This document shows, in pieces, positions 1 through 9,121 of a stretch of DNA of 64,000 bases (its first letter is position 1; each line of letters opens with the position of its first letter). A program made the position numbers and the translations under genes. Below the pieces are notes generated by a model. The model was not told the origin of the DNA, did no database searches, and saw nothing but the letters and a program-made list of their open reading frames with translations. This DNA comes from Bacteroidia bacterium (lineage in GTDB: Bacteria; Bacteroidota; Bacteroidia; SXHM01): positions 124,001 to 188,000 of the forward strand of contig JAJVIC010000007.1 in the NCBI GenBank assembly GCA_022072225.1, given 5' to 3'.

Positions 1-1
1 G

Positions 2-1267
2 GCTTCGATTTCTAATCTTGCAGCAGGCGATTATACGGTAACAGTAACCGGTGCAGGAGGCTGCACGGCAACAGGCACAGTAAGCGTTGGCGCTTCAACT
101 TCGTTAAGTGTAACACCTTCGGCAACGGCTGCAAGCTGCAACCAGAATAATGGTTCGGCTTCGGTTTCTGTTACAGGAGGTTCGGGGTCTTATACCTACT
201 TATGGAGCAATCAGGCAACAACAAGTTCTATCAGCAATGTTGCTACCGGAAATTATAACGTTACTATTGATGACGGACAAGGATGCACTGAAACAGAAAC
301 CATTTTAGTTCCTCAAAACACCTCACTTACCGGTTCGGCTACCACAACTGAAGTAGCTTGCGGACAAACCAACAGCGGAGCTATTGACCTTTCAGTAAAC
401 GGAGGAACACCCGGCTACACCTACTCATGGTCACCGGGCGGGGCAACCACACAAGATTTGAGTGGCATAGCTGCGGGTGATTATACGGTAACGGTAACAG
501 ACGCAGGCGGCTGCCAGTTTATTTCTACTTACACGGTTGACTCGGAAAACAGCATGACGGTAGCATCGAACGTAGTGCACGAAACCTGCAAAGGCTATCA
601 TGACGGCAGTATTGATTTAACGGTAACGGGCAGCAACGGACCTTTTACGTATTTGTGGACACCGGGCAATGGCACCACCCAAGACCTGAGCGGTTTACAG
701 GGCGGAAACTATTCGGTAGTGGTTACTGACCAAAGCACCGGTTGCAGCGATACTCAGACTTTTAATGTTCAGGATGGTTACAATTACCCTATCAGCATTA
801 CACAAGATGGCGACACGCTGACTGCTACCTCGGCACCAAATTACCAGTGGTACTTAAATGGGGTTGCCATTCCGGGTGCTACCACACAAAGCATAGTAAT
901 TACTGAAGGCGGAAACTATTATGTAGAGGTTGGCAGCCAGAACTGTACGTTTGAATCGAATCATATCGAAACAAGTTGCATCTGTTCCAATAGTATTGAA
1001 GACAACTCATTGTTTCATGGCATCTCTGTTTTCCCGAACCCTGCCAATGAAGAATTGAATGTGGTGATTACTTTAACGAGCGTTGAGCAGGCTTCGGTAA
1101 CTTTGATTGACCTTACGGGCCGCAGACTGTGGCTGAAAACCGAAAACGACAAAGCCGACAACTTTGCATGGAAAATACCTGTTGCCGATATAGCAGCCGG
1201 AAATTATTTTGTGCAGATTAACGTTGGCGGACAAACAAAAAGCGTAAAGGTGCTGGTTAAGGATTAG
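2..1267 (+). CDS. SprB-repeat surface protein with T9SS sorting domain (5' partial)
   Basis: The reading frame is open from the left window edge, so this is the C-terminal part of a larger protein. It holds several repeats of the type GxYTVTVTDAxGC and PYTYxWSPGxTTxDLSGL, the pattern of SprB-like repeats in gliding and adhesion proteins. The last 75 or so residues form a type A Por secretion sorting domain, starting at SVFPNPANEELNV and ending in KSVKVLVKD. Known for the family: export through the type IX system and attachment at the cell surface. Inference: an adhesin or surface filament. The substrate cannot be told. A hairpin terminator follows the stop. Confidence 0.9.
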   Translation, partial: ASISNLAAGDYTVTVTGAGGCTATGTVSVGASTSLSVTPSATAASCNQNNGSASVSVTGGSGSYTYLWSNQATTSSISNVATGNYNVTIDDGQGCTETETILVPQNTSLTGSATTTEVACGQTNSGAIDLSVNGGTPGYTYSWSPGGATTQDLSGIAAGDYTVTVTDAGGCQFISTYTVDSENSMTVASNVVHETCKGYHDGSIDLTVTGSNGPFTYLWTPGNGTTQDLSGLQGGNYSVVVTDQSTGCSDTQTFNVQDGYNYPISITQDGDTLTATSAPNYQWYLNGVAIPGATTQSIVITEGGNYYVEVGSQNCTFESNHIETSCICSNSIEDNSLFHGISVFPNPANEELNVVITLTSVEQASVTLIDLTGRRLWLKTENDKADNFAWKIPVADIAAGNYFVQINVGGQTKSVKVLVKD

Positions 1268-1290
1268 TCTTCAAATATCCTGTTTACTTA

Positions 1291-1323
1291 AAAACGCCCT
1301 GCAGGAATGCGGGACGTTTTTTT
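1291..1323. terminator. Bidirectional hairpin terminator
   Basis: AAAACGCCCTGC pairs with GCGGGACGTTTT around a short loop, with one mismatch and one wobble, and a T run follows on the plus side and an A run precedes. It lies between convergent genes and can serve both. Confidence 0.7.
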
Positions 1324-3265
1324 AGTACACCCTCCCCTGCTTAAACACAAACTCCACCTCCTCCCTGCAAAAGGCTTCAAGGCTTATTCCTCTGGAGGCA
1401 GCGCGGGTTTCGAGGTCAGTTTTCCAGCGCGGGTTTTGCAACATGGCGGTAAGGTAGTTGTATCTGCGCAGGTCATTTTCGGCTAACCAAAGGGCATCGG
1501 CAACAAGTAATTCTTCAACACTGCGGTTTTGTTCTTTGGCTTTTGCTTCCAAATCGCGCAGCCATTGGGGGTTGCTTCTTATGCCTTCTTCATAAGCCTG
1601 CTGTGTTAAAGGTTGCTCTAACCATTCGGGTAAAGGAAGCCGGTTGGCTTTTTCGTTTTCCGGTTTAATTATAATGTAGTAATCCGGGAAGGCTTGCTTC
1701 AGTTCCTGCAAGGGTTCTGTTTTTTTTACCACAACTTCAGAAACCGTTTGTGCAAACAAGGCGTTCTGTTTTTCATTCAGAATAAATACACACGCAGAGT
1801 CTGAATAATAGTATTTAAGCAATACCGAAAAATCATATTCGTCCTGTATGCTTTTAAACGTGTTGCCTAAATAAAAGGGCAGGCTTGGGGGTTTATTTTT
1901 TCCGTTGGCTATTAATACACTGCTTGTTTTGTCGGCATGTGCGGTTGCATAATCGGCTACTTGTTTGGTTATGTTTTTATACGCATCCGTTGCGGGAACC
2001 AATACCTGCCACAAGCCCACCTGCAGCAATACAGCTACACTTATCAACGCAGGTAAAAACCATTTTGTGCGCAACACAAAAAGTGAACTAATACTTGCAG
2101 CCAGCAACACAACACCAACGGATACAAAGAGCACTTTAGTGGCTGCCGATACATTGATGATAAGGGGAACGGCAACTAGTGCCGCAAACAAACTAAAGGC
2201 AATGAGGTAGTGAATAATGAGCCACAACTTTGCAGGCAGCTTTTGTTCACTTGCAAACCGCGCAATAAAAAATGCCAGCGGCACATGCGCTGCCACCACA
2301 TAGGCCGGCAATTTGCTGGGCGATAACTCAAAGATAAACCAACCTGCCACAAACCATGCAGAAAAAAACAAACCTTCTTGTTTGTCTTTAAAAAACCGGG
2401 TGAACAATTCCTTAAAAGCCTGCGGCAAAAACAGCAGCCAGGGAATAAAAAACAATACAACCATCAACAGGTGCATGCCCGGAAAACCGGATTGACCGAA
2501 CACGCTTCCGCCTACGCGTTTCAGTATGTACCAGTCAATCATCCATTCAATAAACTTACCGTTGTCGTAACGTGTGGTGGCATAGCCCCAGGCCAGCAAT
2601 GGCAAAACAGCCAGCGGCAGAAACAACCAGGGATGAAACAGAATTAAGTTTCTGCGCTTAGGATGCAAAATCAACAACAAGCCGGCTAAGCCCAACGCAA
2701 ACAAAACCACAGGCGGTCCTTTGGTTAGTAAAGCCAGCGCAAACGAAACCCAAAACACCAATACCCACTTCCATTTGCGCTCTTCAAGAACAAAGTAAAA
2801 CGAAAACGCACAGGCGGTTGTAAAGAATAACAAGGTAGAATCGGTTACTGAAATTTTACCAAGTGCAGGAATCAGCAATGATGTACTCAAAACCACCACC
2901 CAAAGCAAGGCTGTTTTTGGGCCTGCAATTCTTTTACCAGCAACAAACACCAGCAAACAGGTAAGCCATACAAACAATGCAGCCGGAAAGCGCACAGCAA
3001 ACTCATTTACACCAAACACCTTGTAGCTGAGGGCTATGTTCCAGAAATGCAGGGGCGGTTTGCGGTGTACCTCGCTCCACATAAACTCGAGCGTTACCCA
3101 ATTACCCGATTCAATCATTTGCTTTGCAAAGCCTGCATAAGCCGCTTCGTCCTGGTCGGTGAGGCTGTGCGTGTTACCCGAAAAAAGAATAACCGTCAGC
3201 AAACAGAAATACAGAAAAGGGAAGTAGAGTTTTAGTTTAGTATAGATTTCCTCTGCCGGTTTCAT
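1322..3265 (-). CDS. GT39/ArnT-like membrane glycosyltransferase
   Basis: A 647-residue polytopic membrane protein. The N-terminal region has the DQDEAAYAGFAKQM and VHRKPPLHFW motifs typical of the PMT/ArnT glycosyltransferase family, where the acidic residues of the first periplasmic loop are catalytic. About ten hydrophobic segments follow to residue 430, then a soluble domain. Known for the family: transfer of a sugar from a polyprenyl-phosphate donor to lipid A, a lipid or a protein at the outer face of the inner membrane. The acceptor is unknown here. The last 85 residues contain two related repeats (about 565-599 and 611-643) beginning NPQWLRDLEAKA and NPRWKTDLETRA. The chosen start has no competing upstream Met. 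It is divergent from hemA across a 21-bp repeat array. Confidence 0.85.
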   Translation of the reverse strand: MKPAEEIYTKLKLYFPFLYFCLLTVILFSGNTHSLTDQDEAAYAGFAKQMIESGNWVTLEFMWSEVHRKPPLHFWNIALSYKVFGVNEFAVRFPAALFVWLTCLLVFVAGKRIAGPKTALLWVVVLSTSLLIPALGKISVTDSTLLFFTTACAFSFYFVLEERKWKWVLVFWVSFALALLTKGPPVVLFALGLAGLLLILHPKRRNLILFHPWLFLPLAVLPLLAWGYATTRYDNGKFIEWMIDWYILKRVGGSVFGQSGFPGMHLLMVVLFFIPWLLFLPQAFKELFTRFFKDKQEGLFFSAWFVAGWFIFELSPSKLPAYVVAAHVPLAFFIARFASEQKLPAKLWLIIHYLIAFSLFAALVAVPLIINVSAATKVLFVSVGVVLLAASISSLFVLRTKWFLPALISVAVLLQVGLWQVLVPATDAYKNITKQVADYATAHADKTSSVLIANGKNKPPSLPFYLGNTFKSIQDEYDFSVLLKYYYSDSACVFILNEKQNALFAQTVSEVVVKKTEPLQELKQAFPDYYIIIKPENEKANRLPLPEWLEQPLTQQAYEEGIRSNPQWLRDLEAKAKEQNRSVEELLVADALWLAENDLRRYNYLTAMLQNPRWKTDLETRAASRGISLEAFCREEVEFVFKQGRVY

Positions 3266-3329
3266 TGGGCCTGCAAGCTAAGAAGAAAGAGTATATTTTC
3301 AGACAAAGTCTTGTTTGGGCCAAACCCAG

Positions 3330-3644
3330 GCTTTGTTGTGTTGTATCAAAGCTTTAACTTTTTATACCCAAGCTTTGTTGTGTTGCATCAAAGCTTTAAC
3401 TTTTTGTACCCAAGCTTTGTTGTGTTGCATCAAAGCTTTAACTTTTTATACCCAAGCTTTGTTGTGTTGCATCAAAGCTTTAACTTTTTGCACCCAAGCT
3501 TTGTTGTGTTGCATCAAAGCTTTGTTTTTTTATACCCAAGCTTTGTTGTGTTGCATCAAAGCTTTAACTTTTTGTACCCAAGCTTTGTTGTGTTGCGTCA
3601 AAGCTTTGTTTTTTTATACCCAAGCTTTGATTTGCCGAAACCAA
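3330..3644. repeat. 21-bp tandem array 1, 15 units
   Basis: Fifteen contiguous 21-bp units with no insertion or deletion. Units alternate between two types, so the higher-order period is 42 bp: one begins GCTTTGTTGTGTTG, the other GCTTTAACTTTTTATACCC. Each junction makes AAGCTTT or AAAGCTTT. Two more degenerate units flank the array (3309-3329 and 3645-3665). It fills most of the 441-bp gap between the divergent glycosyltransferase and hemA genes. It is not a CRISPR since it has no spacers. Because 21 is a multiple of 3 several frames stay open, but no start signal or protein-like composition supports a gene. Confidence 0.95.
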
Positions 3645-3731
3645 GCCTGTTTAACTTTACTGTTTGCATAAGCAAACAAGCCTGAGAAAAACACCCATAC
3701 AATTTTATGACAAACAAAACCTCTGCAATAC

Positions 3732-3739
3732 TACTTTTG
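3732..3739 (+). promoter_or_regulatory. Bacteroidota -7 box TACTTTTG for hemA
   Basis: Matches TAnnTTTG. It lies downstream of the first in-frame ATG (3707), which argues that translation of hemA begins further on, at the TTG at 3764. No clear -33 element was seen. Confidence 0.5.
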
Positions 3740-3763
3740 CGGAGTTTTTTTGAAAAACAGGCT

Positions 3764-5002
3764 TTGAAGAACTTTCGCATACTCGCTTTTACCCACAAGA
3801 CCATTGACATTCGTGAGATTGGCCGTTTTCATATTGAAGACAACCAATTAGAAAAGCGTTTGCTGCCGCTGAAAAAACATTCGGGCCTCTCTGAACTCCT
3901 GTACCTGAGCACCTGCAACCGGGTGGAACTGATGATGGTGTCGCACGAAAAACCATCGCCCGCATGGCTGCACGAGTTTTTCAAACATTTTAATCCCGCA
4001 TGGACTAAAAAGGAAATTCATTTTGCCGAAGAAAAGGTAAAGATATATGAAGGCGAAGATGCCGTAAGGCATTTATTATATGTAGCTTCTTCTATTGATT
4101 CGTTAGTAGTAGGCGAGCGCGAAATTATTACGCAGGTGCGCAAGGCATACGAACAATGCAATCAGCTTAATTTGTCGGGCGACTTTATTCGGCTGCTGGT
4201 AAAAACCACCATTGAAACCGCCAAGAAAATATATTCGGATACACAGATTGCCCAACGCCCGGTTTCTGTGGTTTCGCTGGCATACCGTAAGTTAAGCCTC
4301 ACCCCTAACCCCTCTCCCAAGGAGAGGGGAAGGCGCCTGCTTATCATTGGTGCCGGGCAAACCAATACTTCCATTGCCCAATACCTGAAAAAAGAACAAT
4401 GGGGCAGCGTTCATGTGTTTAACCGCAGCATTGAAAATGCAGAAAAATTAGCGAAACAATTCAACGGGAAAGGATATTCTCTGGAAGCTTTGCAAAAACA
4501 TAAAACAGGTTTTGATGTGCTGATCTCCTGCACGGCATCTGCCGGAACTATTGTTGACAGCAAACTGTTTTCAAAGCTTGTTGCAGGCGAAAAAGGCAAG
4601 AAAACAGTTGTTGACCTTGCTATACCTGCCGATGTGGATGAAACTGTTGCAGCCTTGAAAAATGTGCATTACATCGGCATCGAAAACCTGAAAAGCATTG
4701 CACGCGAAAACCTGGAACACCGCCAGAAAGAATTAGAACGCTGCAAAGAAATTATAGACACCGCTTTAACGGCATTTAAGAAAACCATGCGCGAGCGCGA
4801 AGTGGAGATAGCCATGAAAACATTGCCCGGGCTACTGAAAGAAATACGCGAAAACGCAACCGAAAAAGTATTCAGCAAAGAGGTGGAGAACTTAGACCCT
4901 AAGTCTAAAGAAGTGCTGAAAAAAATCCTGGATTACATGGAAGGTAAATACATCAGCGTTCCGATGAAGATTACCAAAACTATTTTAGTAAAAGACGAGT
5001 AG
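3764..5002 (+). CDS. hemA: Glutamyl-tRNA reductase
   Basis: Catalyses NADPH-dependent reduction of glutamyl-tRNA to glutamate-1-semialdehyde, the first step of C5 tetrapyrrole synthesis. The N-terminal catalytic domain shows LSTCNRVEL with the nucleophilic Cys, then SSIDSLVVGEREI. The NADPH domain begins RRLLIIGAGQTNTSIAQYL, and a helical dimerisation domain ends the protein. The frame is open from ATG 3707, but a -7 box at 3732 and the position where homologous sequence begins (LKNFRILAFTHK) favour TTG 3764. Oddity: an in-frame palindromic element encodes about LTPNPSPKERG between the helix ending SLAYRKL and the first strand of the nucleotide fold, a surface linker that probably tolerates it. 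Calling the gene functional is inference from the intact flanking motifs. Confidence 0.93.
   Translation: MKNFRILAFTHKTIDIREIGRFHIEDNQLEKRLLPLKKHSGLSELLYLSTCNRVELMMVSHEKPSPAWLHEFFKHFNPAWTKKEIHFAEEKVKIYEGEDAVRHLLYVASSIDSLVVGEREIITQVRKAYEQCNQLNLSGDFIRLLVKTTIETAKKIYSDTQIAQRPVSVVSLAYRKLSLTPNPSPKERGRRLLIIGAGQTNTSIAQYLKKEQWGSVHVFNRSIENAEKLAKQFNGKGYSLEALQKHKTGFDVLISCTASAGTIVDSKLFSKLVAGEKGKKTVVDLAIPADVDETVAALKNVHYIGIENLKSIARENLEHRQKELERCKEIIDTALTAFKKTMREREVEIAMKTLPGLLKEIRENATEKVFSKEVENLDPKSKEVLKKILDYMEGKYISVPMKITKTILVKDE
4297..4333. repeat. GC-rich palindromic repeat inside hemA
   Basis: CCCCTCTCC (4309-4317) and GGAGAGGGG (4321-4329) form a perfect 9-bp stem with a 3-nt loop, preceded by CACCCCTAACCCCT. 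It lies wholly in the hemA reading frame. A related element (CCCCTCCCAACCTCCCCG) lies between genes at 41386. Confidence 0.75.
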
Positions 5003-5005
5003 TTC

Positions 5006-6742
5006 TTACTCGCCTATACTCCAGATCTTATCGTATCCCATCGCCACTTCTTTTGCCTGAAGATTGGTAAGCACATATTCGAGGCAAGCAACCATCTGGT
5101 CAACATTGCAGACTTTGGCAAGGCTGTTTACATCTGCTCTGACAATGTCGCCATTAAAAGGAATTCCTTTACGAAAGTTGATGGTTCCTTCAGCATACGT
5201 TCCGTTGCGGTTACCTTTGGTTTCGTCAATACCGCGTATAGAGAAATTGATGCGGGGCAGCAATACAACATGATTGTTTTCGTCAGCGCCAATCTGCAAA
5301 TCTATTTCAGCACTTACCAAACCATCCACCCCTAATTCACGCATCATTTTGTTCATAGGTGTTTCGCTGCTTTGGCTTGAGCTTAATGTTTTAAAAAACT
5401 CTCCCAGGCGTCTCGGGTTCGAACGTTTTGTGTTTTTATAAGTGCGTGCAATTTTGGTGTAGGTATTTATTTCATCATCGCTAAACAGCGTGTTGTAGCC
5501 GCTTGCGGCAGTTACTTTTTCTACATCAACAAAATCTACGTTGAATTTATTTTTGAAAACAGGTGTCAGTTTCTGATAAAAGGTTGCTAGCATATTGTCC
5601 CAATGTTCATCGGGCAGTTGCGGAAATTCTAAAATGGTTGTTGTTGTTGTTGTCTGTGTGTAGCGCGTGTTGCCCACGGTCCAGCTTGATGATGAAGTGT
5701 TTGTTTCTTTGTGATACAAACTCCCTTTCAGTGTTAAGGAGATTAACCCGAATTTGCTGGCGCGCGAAAACGGAATTCCGGTTTGTGCGTTAGGCTTATG
5801 AACTTCAAACCCTATTTTATCTTCATTAAATTTTCCGGAGAAATTGAGTTGTGTAAGAATTCCGTCTTCCTGTTTGCCCTTTACAATTACCGGCCATGTT
5901 GAATACGATTTCTGCATAATGGTAACAGCCGGCAAATCGCCCGGTTTCTGTTCGGGGCCAAGTGCAGATTTTTCGGTTTTCTTTACCCGCTCGGCACACA
6001 GCCAGTTGGCTCCTTTGTTTACCTGTCCGGCATTCATGGCACCGCTGATGGTAAGGTTGCTGAAGGCTTCTTTAGGAATAGTAACCTTGTTGTTCTTTGC
6101 AGGGAAATTTGCAAAGTTGTTAAAGGCGCGCACGCCCATAATGTCGGTTAGCAGGCCAACATTTACTTCAGTGCCTTCGGTTCCTTCGGGGTTGGTATAT
6201 TCCATGGTCATGTCTTCTGCCAAATCAATAATGGGAAGAATTTTATCGTTGTTTACACTGTTGATTTCAATGTCGGGAATGGGGCCTACGATAAACTCGG
6301 CCTCATCACCGGTTTCGGTTTTAATGGTGATTTTTTTTGTTCCGATCCAGGGCTCTTTAAATGCTATTACATACGAACCAACGCCAAGATATTCCATGGG
6401 CTTTCCGTCACAAAAAACTTCGCCTTTCAATTTGTAAAGACCGGTTCCTCCATTTTTAAAAAATGAAAGCGAGATAGCATTGTCGCCTTCGGTGCTTCCT
6501 TCGGGCATGTATTTGGTTTCGCTGGTTTTGGTGCGCATATCATACATACCGTTGATGACATTAATAGTTAATGCGCAATTATCAAGGGCATCGGTTTTTG
6601 CGGTAAGGAGGTTGCCGGCAAAGTCGCCAATCTTTTCACCAAAGGTTTTATTCTTTTTGTTTTCGGCTTTGTCTTCTTTTTCTTTTTGGGCAAAGGCGGT
6701 GAACGAAAGTAAGATGAGAAAAGAAAAGAGGATTTTTTTCAT
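5006..6742 (-). CDS. Secreted protein of unknown function
   Basis: 578 residues from MKKILFSFLILLSFTAFAQ, a clear signal peptide; the frame is open 25 codons further upstream to a TTG, but that extension would overlap the upstream gene and precede the signal peptide. The mature part starts with a Lys/Glu-rich segment (KEKEDKAENKKNK) and then mixed alpha/beta sequence with a Thr/Ser run (about 400-415). No catalytic motif or named domain was recognised. It follows the GT39-like gene by 46 bp and lptB, so it may be cotranscribed. Likely periplasmic or outer-membrane associated. Confidence 0.75.
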   Translation of the reverse strand: MKKILFSFLILLSFTAFAQKEKEDKAENKKNKTFGEKIGDFAGNLLTAKTDALDNCALTINVINGMYDMRTKTSETKYMPEGSTEGDNAISLSFFKNGGTGLYKLKGEVFCDGKPMEYLGVGSYVIAFKEPWIGTKKITIKTETGDEAEFIVGPIPDIEINSVNNDKILPIIDLAEDMTMEYTNPEGTEGTEVNVGLLTDIMGVRAFNNFANFPAKNNKVTIPKEAFSNLTISGAMNAGQVNKGANWLCAERVKKTEKSALGPEQKPGDLPAVTIMQKSYSTWPVIVKGKQEDGILTQLNFSGKFNEDKIGFEVHKPNAQTGIPFSRASKFGLISLTLKGSLYHKETNTSSSSWTVGNTRYTQTTTTTTILEFPQLPDEHWDNMLATFYQKLTPVFKNKFNVDFVDVEKVTAASGYNTLFSDDEINTYTKIARTYKNTKRSNPRRLGEFFKTLSSSQSSETPMNKMMRELGVDGLVSAEIDLQIGADENNHVVLLPRINFSIRGIDETKGNRNGTYAEGTINFRKGIPFNGDIVRADVNSLAKVCNVDQMVACLEYVLTNLQAKEVAMGYDKIWSIGE

Positions 6743-6788
6743 GGCGTTTGTTTTTAAGGCCACTAAAATAAAACCTTTTAACAAAATA

Positions 6789-8381
6789 TTAATCTTTTTT
6801 GAAAGGCCGGAGATCAAAAATCTCTACATTCTGGTATTGTCCCATTTTGTGGCTAATGTAGGGTTTGGCATATTCTTTTTCTTTGAGAAATTCACGATTT
6901 AGAAACAGGTATTTAGCCCCGCGCTTAATTTTATCGCTAATATAATCAGGGTCGCTTTCATTTAAGCCAAACGAAGTCCAACCTACTTGATTGGCCATAT
7001 ATAATGAAATATTCGGGCTTGGGTCTTCAATACAAACTACCATATCTTCGCGTTTAATACCAAGTGAGCGCAAATACGGTGTAATTGTTTCATAACTTTT
7101 CATAGTCACTGAATGGTTCCAGTGATTATAATTTGCATGGTCGCGTTGCCCCCGGCTAATAAGAAAAGAATATTTTCTATTCCCTCTTTCCATAAAATAT
7201 CTCGACTCCATTTTCACAGATGCTACCCAAACATTCAGAAAAATAACAACAAAAAACAGCAACTGAAGCTTCGTTGAATTTAATACGGCCGGGTGATTTA
7301 TTTTAAGGTAAGACAGGGCCGAAAAAATTGTAAATGCTATAAATGGAAGAAATGCCAAATAGTAATAATCATGTCCGGGGAAATTTTGGAAAAACAGAAC
7401 AGCATACACTATACAAGCAAGAAAAAGAACAATAGAGAGTAGTAGTAGCGGTTTGTCTGTTCTCTTAAAATGAAGAATTAACGCAAAGAAAACAGTTAAG
7501 AAAAACAACCAAACTGGCGCAGTGAAAAATTCATAGACTGACCAACTGAATATATCTCTTAAACTCTCCTTTATAACCGCCATTTCTGGTGTATCCCAAA
7601 TTGGTTTTATAGAAGTTAGAAAAACTACTTGTCCGTTACTTGAATTATAGAAATTTACCCACCTTAACCAGAAAAAAATTATACTCACAAAAAATATAAA
7701 CCCAATTATTTCAAGCAATGGTTTATGAAAAATTTTTATTTGCCGTGAAACTTGCTGAACAAGCCACATTATAAAAAAAGACAGAGGAACCATGGCAAAA
7801 GAAACTTTAAATAAAGCTCCTAACGTAAAGAATAAAATCGAGCCCAAAAAAACAGCAGAATTTGCATTTTGCCTATACCTTAATAGCATACCGCTCGCTG
7901 CCAACGTACAACCTAAAGCTGGAATGTCAGGTAAAAAATTACTGCCATAAAATGCTACAGTTGAGGAAGCAAAAAAAAGTGTGCACAAGAGAATAGGTAT
8001 TGCCGAGTTTTGTATTTCCTTTTCAACTGCTTTCATAAAAATCATAAATCCGGTCAGCAGGAAAATAATATTAATCAGGCGATATATCCATTCATGAACT
8101 CCAAAAACTTTCCAAAGTTTAGCTACTATGTACTGAATAATTGGAAATTCGCTAACTGCATCGCGACTGCCTGAATAGGAGATTAAATTAGTAGCCGGGT
8201 TAAAGAAGCCCCTGTCTTCTTCATAATAATTCTGAGCTATCACCAATCCATCAGCCTGCCGCCAATGATGAACGGATCTTGGACGAAGTGGCAAAATCCT
8301 GTTATAATGATAGGCAAAGCATTGCAATATGAATATCGCAAGATAAATTAACAACGACCATTTGGGGAAATATTGTTTCAT
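6789..8381 (-). CDS. GT39-like polytopic membrane protein
   Basis: 530 residues with about ten membrane spans. The first periplasmic loop has RSVHHWRQADGLVIAQNYY, placing the acidic residue (QAD) where PMT-superfamily enzymes have their catalytic Asp, and GSNFLPDIPALG resembles their second loop. A soluble C-terminal part (about 400-530) follows. Likely transfers a sugar from a polyprenyl-phosphate carrier; acceptor unknown. The start codon overlaps the lptB stop (TAATG), so translation is probably coupled. The sequence is more AT-rich than its neighbours. Confidence 0.75.
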   Translation of the reverse strand: MKQYFPKWSLLIYLAIFILQCFAYHYNRILPLRPRSVHHWRQADGLVIAQNYYEEDRGFFNPATNLISYSGSRDAVSEFPIIQYIVAKLWKVFGVHEWIYRLINIIFLLTGFMIFMKAVEKEIQNSAIPILLCTLFFASSTVAFYGSNFLPDIPALGCTLAASGMLLRYRQNANSAVFLGSILFFTLGALFKVSFAMVPLSFFIMWLVQQVSRQIKIFHKPLLEIIGFIFFVSIIFFWLRWVNFYNSSNGQVVFLTSIKPIWDTPEMAVIKESLRDIFSWSVYEFFTAPVWLFFLTVFFALILHFKRTDKPLLLLSIVLFLACIVYAVLFFQNFPGHDYYYLAFLPFIAFTIFSALSYLKINHPAVLNSTKLQLLFFVVIFLNVWVASVKMESRYFMERGNRKYSFLISRGQRDHANYNHWNHSVTMKSYETITPYLRSLGIKREDMVVCIEDPSPNISLYMANQVGWTSFGLNESDPDYISDKIKRGAKYLFLNREFLKEKEYAKPYISHKMGQYQNVEIFDLRPFKKD

Positions 8382-9106
8382 TATCTTCTCAAATCAAAGT
8401 TCTGACCAAGATAAACCCTGCGCACCTGTTCGTCATTGGCCAACTCTTCGGCACTGCCTGCTTTCATGATAGAGCCTTCAAAAAGCAGGTAGGTACGATC
8501 CGTAATGTTCAGTGTTTCGTGTACATTATGATCGGTAATAAGGATACCGATGTTCTTTTCTTTCAGGCGCGAAACAATTGCCTGAATGTCTTCAACGGCA
8601 ATGGGGTCAACACCTGCAAAGGGCTCGTCTAATAATATAAAAGAAGGATTTACCGAGAGTGCGCGGGCAATTTCAGTTCTTCTGCGTTCGCCACCCGAAA
8701 GCAGTTCGCCACGGTTTTTACGTACGTGCTGCAAACCAAATTCGTCCAGCATTTTTTCAAGCTGTGATTTTTGTTCACCCTTGGTCATGTTGGTCATTTC
8801 CAGAACGGCACGTATATTATCTTCAACGCTCAGTTTACGAAATACCGATGCTTCCTGCGCCAAATAACCGATACCGAGCTTGGCGCGTTTATACATGGGC
8901 ATATTGGTTATCTCTGTTTCGCCCAGAAATATTTTACCGTCATCGGGTTTTACCAAACCAACTATCATGTAGAAAGTGGTGGTTTTACCGGCTCCGTTGG
9001 GGCCGAGTAATCCTACAATTTCGCCACGCCTTACCTCAACCGAAACATTGTTTACAACGAAACGGCTTCTGTACTGCTTGACTAATTTTTCGGCTCTCAG
9101 AATCAT
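8381..9106 (-). CDS. lptB: LPS export ABC transporter ATPase LptB
   Basis: Cytoplasmic ATPase of the LptB2FG complex that extracts LPS from the inner membrane. 241 residues, the usual length. Walker A is GPNGAGKTT (about 35-43), the Q-loop region reads [17 protein letters not shown], the ABC signature is [15 protein letters not shown], Walker B is [12 protein letters not shown] and the switch His is in ITDHNVHET. These match LptB rather than other ABC ATPases. It is first in a minus-strand unit with the GT39-like gene, with a one-base stop/start overlap. Confidence 0.95.
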   Translation of the reverse strand: MILRAEKLVKQYRSRFVVNNVSVEVRRGEIVGLLGPNGAGKTTTFYMIVGLVKPDDGKIFLGETEITNMPMYKRAKLGIGYLAQEASVFRKLSVEDNIRAVLEMTNMTKGEQKSQLEKMLDEFGLQHVRKNRGELLSGGERRRTEIARALSVNPSFILLDEPFAGVDPIAVEDIQAIVSRLKEKNIGILITDHNVHETLNITDRTYLLFEGSIMKAGSAEELANDEQVRRVYLGQNFDLRR

Positions 9107-9111
9107 GGAGG

Positions 9112-9119
9112 CAAAAGTA
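9112..9119 (-). promoter_or_regulatory. -7 box TACTTTTG upstream of lptB
   Basis: Read on the minus strand this matches TAnnTTTG and ends five bases before the lptB ATG, within the gap after the DUF5686 stop. It predicts a nearly leaderless transcript. Confidence 0.5.
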
Positions 9120-9121
9120 TT

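Noticed and set aside
3330-3644. Possible CRISPR array
   Set aside because: Units are contiguous with no spacers, no cas genes are present, and the same holds for the arrays at 25683 and 49874.
3311-3685. Two overlapping plus-strand open frames of 118-124 codons made of 14-residue repeats
   Set aside because: They arise because the 21-bp repeat lacks stops in several frames. Two frames are open at once, the composition is not protein-like, and there is no start signal.
4297-4333. hemA as a pseudogene because of the inserted element
   Set aside because: The insertion keeps the frame and every catalytic and cofactor motif on both sides is intact.
6743-6817. TTG-started extension of the secreted protein at 5006
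   Set aside because: It would overlap the GT39-like gene and place 25 residues before an ordinary signal peptide.
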